A DNA stretch of 12,094 bases, taken from assembly GCA_036939755.1 (NCBI GenBank), contig JALLAZ010000783.1, positions 1 through 12,094 of the forward strand. The letters are read 5' to 3'. Below are positions 7,904 through 12,094 of the stretch, in pieces. A program made the translations under genes and the position numbers. The stretch comes from Stephanodiscus triporus. Its lineage: Eukaryota > Bacillariophyta > Thalassiosirophyceae > Thalassiosirales > Thalassiosiraceae. The first letter of the stretch is position 1. Every line of letters starts with the position of its first letter. The notes under the pieces are model-generated. The model saw only the letters and a list, made by a program, of their open reading frames with translations, searched no databases and was not told the origin of the DNA.

Positions 7904-10900
7904 ATGATAGGGGACCACTCTTGTCAGCGCCGCTTCGCCCTCGCGGACTTGGACTCGTCGCCGCCCGAGGGGGGTATCGCCGCGGCATTCGACAGCGCCA
8001 CCTCTCCTTCGAGGGGCGGATCAACAACAGGGAGTGATACAACGACGAAGTTTGACGGGATAGCTCCGCCGTCGACGTCATTGAAGACTACAAAATTAAC
8101 GACGAAGGTCAAGGCACGCCGAGGTTGGGCAAACTGGGGATGTTCTACTTGCATTCAAAGGCGAAAGTCACCATGGTTATCCACATCGCTGTATGCAACG
8201 TTGTTGATATTGATCATCTACCAGATGTTCGTGTTGGGGAGAATACATATTGGGATCGTTAATTCTATCGATCCACCTCTAGAGAGTGATGCGGGTCCCG
8301 CGCGCTCAAACCCAGTCACTGTACCGAACGTTCTTGTAGATGTCTTCGAATACACTTTACAGAGGCCTCTGCAGATCTGGACTCCTCCAGATCGTTACCA
8401 CATTGTTCATTCTGTACTGACAAGATTCATGGTTGGACAGCCAGACCAGACCACGCTGGCGCAGGCAAGGCTGAAGTTGTTCAAGACGTTCTGCCATCCC
8501 ACGATGACCCATCAGACCTCGCAGAACTACCACTGGATAGTTTTAGTCGATCCCGGGTTAGATGGTTCGATCATACAAGAAATCAAATCCCTCTTGATGT
8601 TCTCTTCACATGCACTCGACAACGACAACGTGTACATGGTAATGACGAACAATACGATGTGGATGCAGGACGGGACAAACAAAGAGAGGAAAAAGGCTGC
8701 ATACGGGGTCAGTCTCAACACAATAGTGACAGAGTGGAGCCGGGGCAACCTTGACGTCGTCACGGGGAACAAGGCTCATCTGACAAGGACCCTCGATTGG
8801 TACAATGATCGGAAGATGCACGAAAACTTGATCGTCATCGAAACGTTACTCGACGCTGACGACGGGATGCACCATGAGGGCATTGCAGGGATACAAGAGT
8901 TTGCGGTAGAGCACACGCACATGATCCTCCAACAGAAGCACGAGCAGCAGGAGCGTCAACAAACGAGAACAAAACATACAGTGAAAACTGAATCGTCTTC
9001 ACCATCATCCTCGCTCATACGTGACTGGTGGATTCTGTGCGGAACGAACCACATTGAATGGCACAACAGGGATGTATACACTCTTAATACGGACGAGTAC
9101 AAGAAAGTGGGGATCACAAGTGGCGTGGTCGGGATTCGTTTGAAGCCGAAGGAATGCATTTCGGCCGGGTACACGAGGATCGGCCTGGTCACTGAAAATA
9201 TTAAGGAAACGACCAAGAGCAGAAGCAGAAGCAGAAGCAGCAAAGTGGCACGCTATGACTTCCCATTGGCCGCGAGTCGAAACCACATCCTTGCAACTCG
9301 AGACTACCCTCCTTGCACAAGTAATGTGGTCACACATTGCTACCATCGTTCCTTTGTGGAAAAGCCCCTCACAGTCAGGACGCGGTCAATCACATCGGAC
9401 GGGATGACCCACCTTGACCCCAAGACGAACAGTTACAGCATGAAGACGGCCAAAATTAGAGATACTGAATTCGAAACCTTTGAAGGGGAGGAGGTCTGGA
9501 GACTCTTGCAGCATGAGTTTTTCATAGACAGGTACGAAGCCTACCAGGCATCCATTTATTTGTTCAAGAGGAGGATGGATATTTTGGCCGAAAATGAAAA
9601 AGGACGGTGTATCCCCGGATTTCCGTGCAATAAATCAGCCACAAACATTCACAAATCACTAAAGATTGCAATTAATGACGGCACCGACAGGTTGTTGGAC
9701 ACTAAAATTCAAGCAAAAAGTCGCCTGGTACTGATGACTGCGGTATTCGGTGTGAGTCCTCTACCGGCCTACTTTACCATGTTTCTCCGTTCGATCCAAG
9801 CAAGTGGTGCCGACGGAATCGTTATTGGTGGAGATGAAATAGAGCTCAAAGATAATCTACCTCCCAATATTCGGCACATCCCCATGACTTGGAATGGCCT
9901 TCATGACATCATATCTCACAAGCTCTTTGGTGGAACTCCTCTGCCGGGATTCCAAGCTGCAAATGGTTACAAAGTCATTGATGTCAAGCCCTTGTATGGC
10001 TTTTTATTTCGAGAGTACATTCAAGACTATGAATTTTGGGCCCACGTTGACAACGACATGATTTTTGGCGATGTGGCGAGGTTTATGAATCCAATGATGG
10101 ACCAGTTTGATGTTATATCTGCCCTTGGTCGCGGACAAGCGGATTGTGGACTCAAGAATCCATGTAAAATCACCCATGGACCGTTCACCGCTTATCGCAA
10201 TGTGCCAGAAATCACAGAACTATTTCGGTTGATTGAAGGAAACTTGTATGAAGTCCTCAATACAACACAGGCTTATGCTATTGATGAATGGGGTGGATTG
10301 CGGAAAAGGCTTGGCACCAACGACGCCGGTAGTAATGATTACTTACACTCGATGTCACATGTCATACACAAGTATAGACACACACTGCCAATTCGAGTCG
10401 GTAGCCGTGTCCCTTTTGCATGTGCTTATTATTCAGAACATGCGTGTGACTGTGTATGGACAACGAGCGATGGGACTTCCAGTCACTTGAACGCAAACGG
10501 AAGAGATGTGTTGTTCTGTCATTTCATGCGAACGAAGCACATAGCCACAAAGCACTTGTTGGAGATGCCAAAAAATGATCAAGAGGCCATCCTTCATGCA
10601 ACATCAGTCATGTGGAGTAAGGAACATGGGATCTCGATTGTTGATGATGGCAAGGGTGGCGGCGACAAGTTGAACCCCAAGAAAAATCTTGGCACAAAGA
10701 ATCGAGGCAACGCCACATCTTCATTGCCAGTTGACGGCCATCATTCTAAACCGACAGCCGTCCTGGATCAATCTGATTCGATCTTTAAGAGGAAGGGCTG
10801 GGACAATGATCCTGTGGTCTTAGAGCCTTACAAACTTTTATTTTTCACAGTTCCCAAAGTTGCTTGCACGGAATGGAAAACTCTCTTTCGACGAATGATG

Positions 10901-11566
10901 GGACATTTGGATTGGGATACAGAAGAACCACATAACCCCGCAACAAACGGGTTGCGATATTTGGGGCATTATCCGCCGAGACTACAAATTGAATTTATGA
11001 CATCAGCCGATTGGACCAGAGCCATTTTCGTGAGGGATCCCTTGGAACGCTTACTGTCGGCATATTTGGATAAGGGCTTGGTACACAAAGACTATATTCT
11101 GAAGAATTGTTGTCAACGCAACATGCGCAATCAACCCTACCAACAGCAGTGCAAGGTACTCAAGAAAATTTCCAACAATCACACCAGTTTGCCCGAAACG
11201 GAAGAGTCTACCTTTGAGAAATTTGTCAAGACATATATGAAACAATGCAAAGATCCACACTGGCTTCCTCAGTCAAGTCGCATGAATCCAAGTAACTGGG
11301 ATTTTATCAATTTTGTTGGCCATTTTGATTCGCTAGCGCAGGATGCACAAAGCTTACTGAAACGAGTTGGGGCATGGGAGTCTTTCGGGTTTGATGGATG
11401 GGGAGTCTATCAAAATCGTTCATTCTTGGAAAATAATGATGCAAAGCATGCCACGTCATCTCATATGCGCATTCGGAAATTTTACAGTCCAGAAATAAAA
11501 AGACTGGCTCTGGATTATCTTCAGGCAGACTACGACCTTGCCGTGCTGAATCTGCAGCGGCCATAG
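7904..11566 (+). CDS. Type II Golgi trifunctional enzyme: rhamnosyltransferase-like + DUF6625 GT-like + sulfotransferase
   Basis: One uninterrupted exon encodes 1220 aa. Counting from the ATG at 7904, the order is: a polar, basic cytosolic tail (1-91); one membrane segment (about 92-112, LYATLLILIIYQMFVLG); and a long luminal part. Domain 1 (about 155-485) resembles the putative rhamnosyltransferase family PF11316, with LTRFMVGQPD and a Q-N-Y-HWIVLVDP strand. Domain 2 (about 605-885) resembles DUF6625 glycosyltransferase-like proteins, with LVLMTAVFG, VIDVKPLYGFLF and the DxD-type motif FWAHVDNDMIFGD (Asp716, Asp718). Domain 3 (about 975-1215) is a Sulfotransfer_2 carbohydrate sulfotransferase, with the PAPS 5'-phosphosulfate loop VPKVACTEWK (984-991 = PKVACTEW) and the 3'-phosphate site VRDPLERLLSAY (Arg1044, Ser1052). 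The likely job is elongation and sulfation of a cell-wall or exported polysaccharide in the Golgi; sugar donors and acceptor are unknown. The open frame runs upstream to 7841, but 7904 is its first ATG (G at -3). Gly/Asn/Lys-rich linkers separate the domains. Confidence 0.9.
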   Translation: MIGDHSCQRRFALADLDSSPPEGGIAAAFDSATSPSRGGSTTGSDTTTKFDGIAPPSTSLKTTKLTTKVKARRGWANWGCSTCIQRRKSPWLSTSLYATLLILIIYQMFVLGRIHIGIVNSIDPPLESDAGPARSNPVTVPNVLVDVFEYTLQRPLQIWTPPDRYHIVHSVLTRFMVGQPDQTTLAQARLKLFKTFCHPTMTHQTSQNYHWIVLVDPGLDGSIIQEIKSLLMFSSHALDNDNVYMVMTNNTMWMQDGTNKERKKAAYGVSLNTIVTEWSRGNLDVVTGNKAHLTRTLDWYNDRKMHENLIVIETLLDADDGMHHEGIAGIQEFAVEHTHMILQQKHEQQERQQTRTKHTVKTESSSPSSSLIRDWWILCGTNHIEWHNRDVYTLNTDEYKKVGITSGVVGIRLKPKECISAGYTRIGLVTENIKETTKSRSRSRSSKVARYDFPLAASRNHILATRDYPPCTSNVVTHCYHRSFVEKPLTVRTRSITSDGMTHLDPKTNSYSMKTAKIRDTEFETFEGEEVWRLLQHEFFIDRYEAYQASIYLFKRRMDILAENEKGRCIPGFPCNKSATNIHKSLKIAINDGTDRLLDTKIQAKSRLVLMTAVFGVSPLPAYFTMFLRSIQASGADGIVIGGDEIELKDNLPPNIRHIPMTWNGLHDIISHKLFGGTPLPGFQAANGYKVIDVKPLYGFLFREYIQDYEFWAHVDNDMIFGDVARFMNPMMDQFDVISALGRGQADCGLKNPCKITHGPFTAYRNVPEITELFRLIEGNLYEVLNTTQAYAIDEWGGLRKRLGTNDAGSNDYLHSMSHVIHKYRHTLPIRVGSRVPFACAYYSEHACDCVWTTSDGTSSHLNANGRDVLFCHFMRTKHIATKHLLEMPKNDQEAILHATSVMWSKEHGISIVDDGKGGGDKLNPKKNLGTKNRGNATSSLPVDGHHSKPTAVLDQSDSIFKRKGWDNDPVVLEPYKLLFFTVPKVACTEWKTLFRRMMGHLDWDTEEPHNPATNGLRYLGHYPPRLQIEFMTSADWTRAIFVRDPLERLLSAYLDKGLVHKDYILKNCCQRNMRNQPYQQQCKVLKKISNNHTSLPETEESTFEKFVKTYMKQCKDPHWLPQSSRMNPSNWDFINFVGHFDSLAQDAQSLLKRVGAWESFGFDGWGVYQNRSFLENNDAKHATSSHMRIRKFYSPEIKRLALDYLQADYDLAVLNLQRP
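7982..8306 (+). repeat. Direct repeat, right copy (intact anchor module)
   Basis: This is the intact member of the direct repeat pair, coding for the cytosolic tail and membrane anchor of the fusion protein. Homology to 4603-4905 ends shortly after GGTCCCGCGCGCT, at the junction with the luminal stalk before domain 1. Confidence 0.92.
9218..9241 (+). repeat. AGCAGA hexanucleotide repeat coding an Arg-Ser run
   Basis: Three AGCAGA units followed by AGCAGC encode SRSRSRSS in the linker after domain 1 of the fusion protein. The run is basic and would be exposed; it is probably a length-variable linker rather than a functional motif in the Golgi lumen. Confidence 0.75.
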
Positions 11567-12094
11567 GTGATGACCAATTATTCTGGAGCAAAGATTCATA
11601 TATCCCTCATGGTAGTAATCAACAGCATCAGCAACTAGAAGAAACGTCCATTTTATTTTTCTGCCCTCTGACTTTTTGCTCGTCTCGAATGCGATGTCTT
11701 GTTATAGTCAATCTTCTTTGACATACATCATTCTAGTAACAGCTTCCTTTACATGAAATAATTTCATCCCTAGTAGATACCAGACTAAGGTCAAATAATG
11801 TGGGACAATTTTTCATGTGCTAATTCCAGGGAAATGTGAGACATTTAAGGACTTTCCAATAAGAAAAATCTGATAAACATATACGGATTCCTCCTCCCCT
11901 TCTGCGTTGATTGATGAGTCATATGTGGAGTGTAAAAGGTGTCATCCCATTATAGTACCGCGCACCATTGTCCACTTATTTAAGACACTGGTAAAAGTTA
12001 AAACGACTTTGAGTGTTTTGGTGGAGCGTTTGACGGACTAAGAAGTTTGGCGAGGGTTTGATGTTCCCCAACGGATTTGAGTGCAATAACTCTT
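11567..12094. other. Downstream region without a recognised gene
   Basis: The region follows the stop codon of the fusion gene and should hold its 3' UTR. No convincing coding frame is seen on either strand. A 15-bp palindrome with 7-bp arms lies at 11753-11767 (ATGAAAT, A, ATTTCAT). A TGAGTCA bZIP-type site is at 11915-11921, and TATTTAAG near 11977 resembles a TATA box, so the promoter of a gene beyond the window is possible. Confidence 0.5.

Noticed and set aside
1..12094. CRISPR array, tRNA or rRNA genes, bacterial operon structure
   Set aside because: No regularly spaced repeats or RNA gene folds were seen. Introns and targeting peptides show nuclear eukaryotic DNA.

Overview
The window is eukaryotic nuclear DNA, most likely from a diatom or a close photosynthetic stramenopile. 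The evidence is short GT-AG introns, one gene whose product starts with a signal peptide ending in an ASAFAP-like motif, a piggyBac-type transposase relic of the kind common in these algae, and glycan-modifying enzymes anchored by one N-terminal membrane segment. The genus cannot be fixed from sequence alone. Base composition is uneven: the two housekeeping genes are GC-rich with Ser/Asp microsatellites, while the middle of the window (about 2.6-6.0 kb) is AT-richer and holds broken genes.

Layout. 1-255: upstream region with two short palindromes sharing a 10-bp core. 256-2591 (+): four-exon gene for a probably plastid-targeted alpha-D-phosphohexomutase, 653 aa as spliced by eye. 2592-3658: no recognisable gene. 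3659-4602 (+): frameshifted, 3'-truncated piggyBac-like transposase relic. 4603-4905 (+): a roughly 90% identical, stop-containing copy of the N-terminal anchor module of the large gene at 7904. About 4943-5905 (+): SGNH-like pseudogene with three small lesions. 6056-7590 (-): two-exon isovaleryl-CoA-dehydrogenase-type gene, probably mitochondrial, 463 aa. 7591-7903: divergent promoter region. 7904-11566 (+): intronless gene for a 1220-aa type II membrane protein that fuses a rhamnosyltransferase-like domain, a DUF6625-type glycosyltransferase-like domain and a PAPS-dependent carbohydrate sulfotransferase. 11567-12094: no gene seen.

How the parts relate. The two housekeeping genes (sugar-phosphate interconversion, leucine catabolism) have no obvious functional link. 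The striking part is the three-enzyme fusion at 7904 and its relation to the wreckage at 4603-5905. The same cytosolic tail plus membrane anchor that begins the fusion protein also sits, in the same orientation, just upstream of the SGNH-like relic. The simplest reading is that this locus held two type II Golgi glycan-modifying enzymes with one shared anchor module, of which the SGNH-type one is now dead and its 5' end abuts a piggyBac relic. The direct repeats left behind flank the acyl-CoA dehydrogenase gene.
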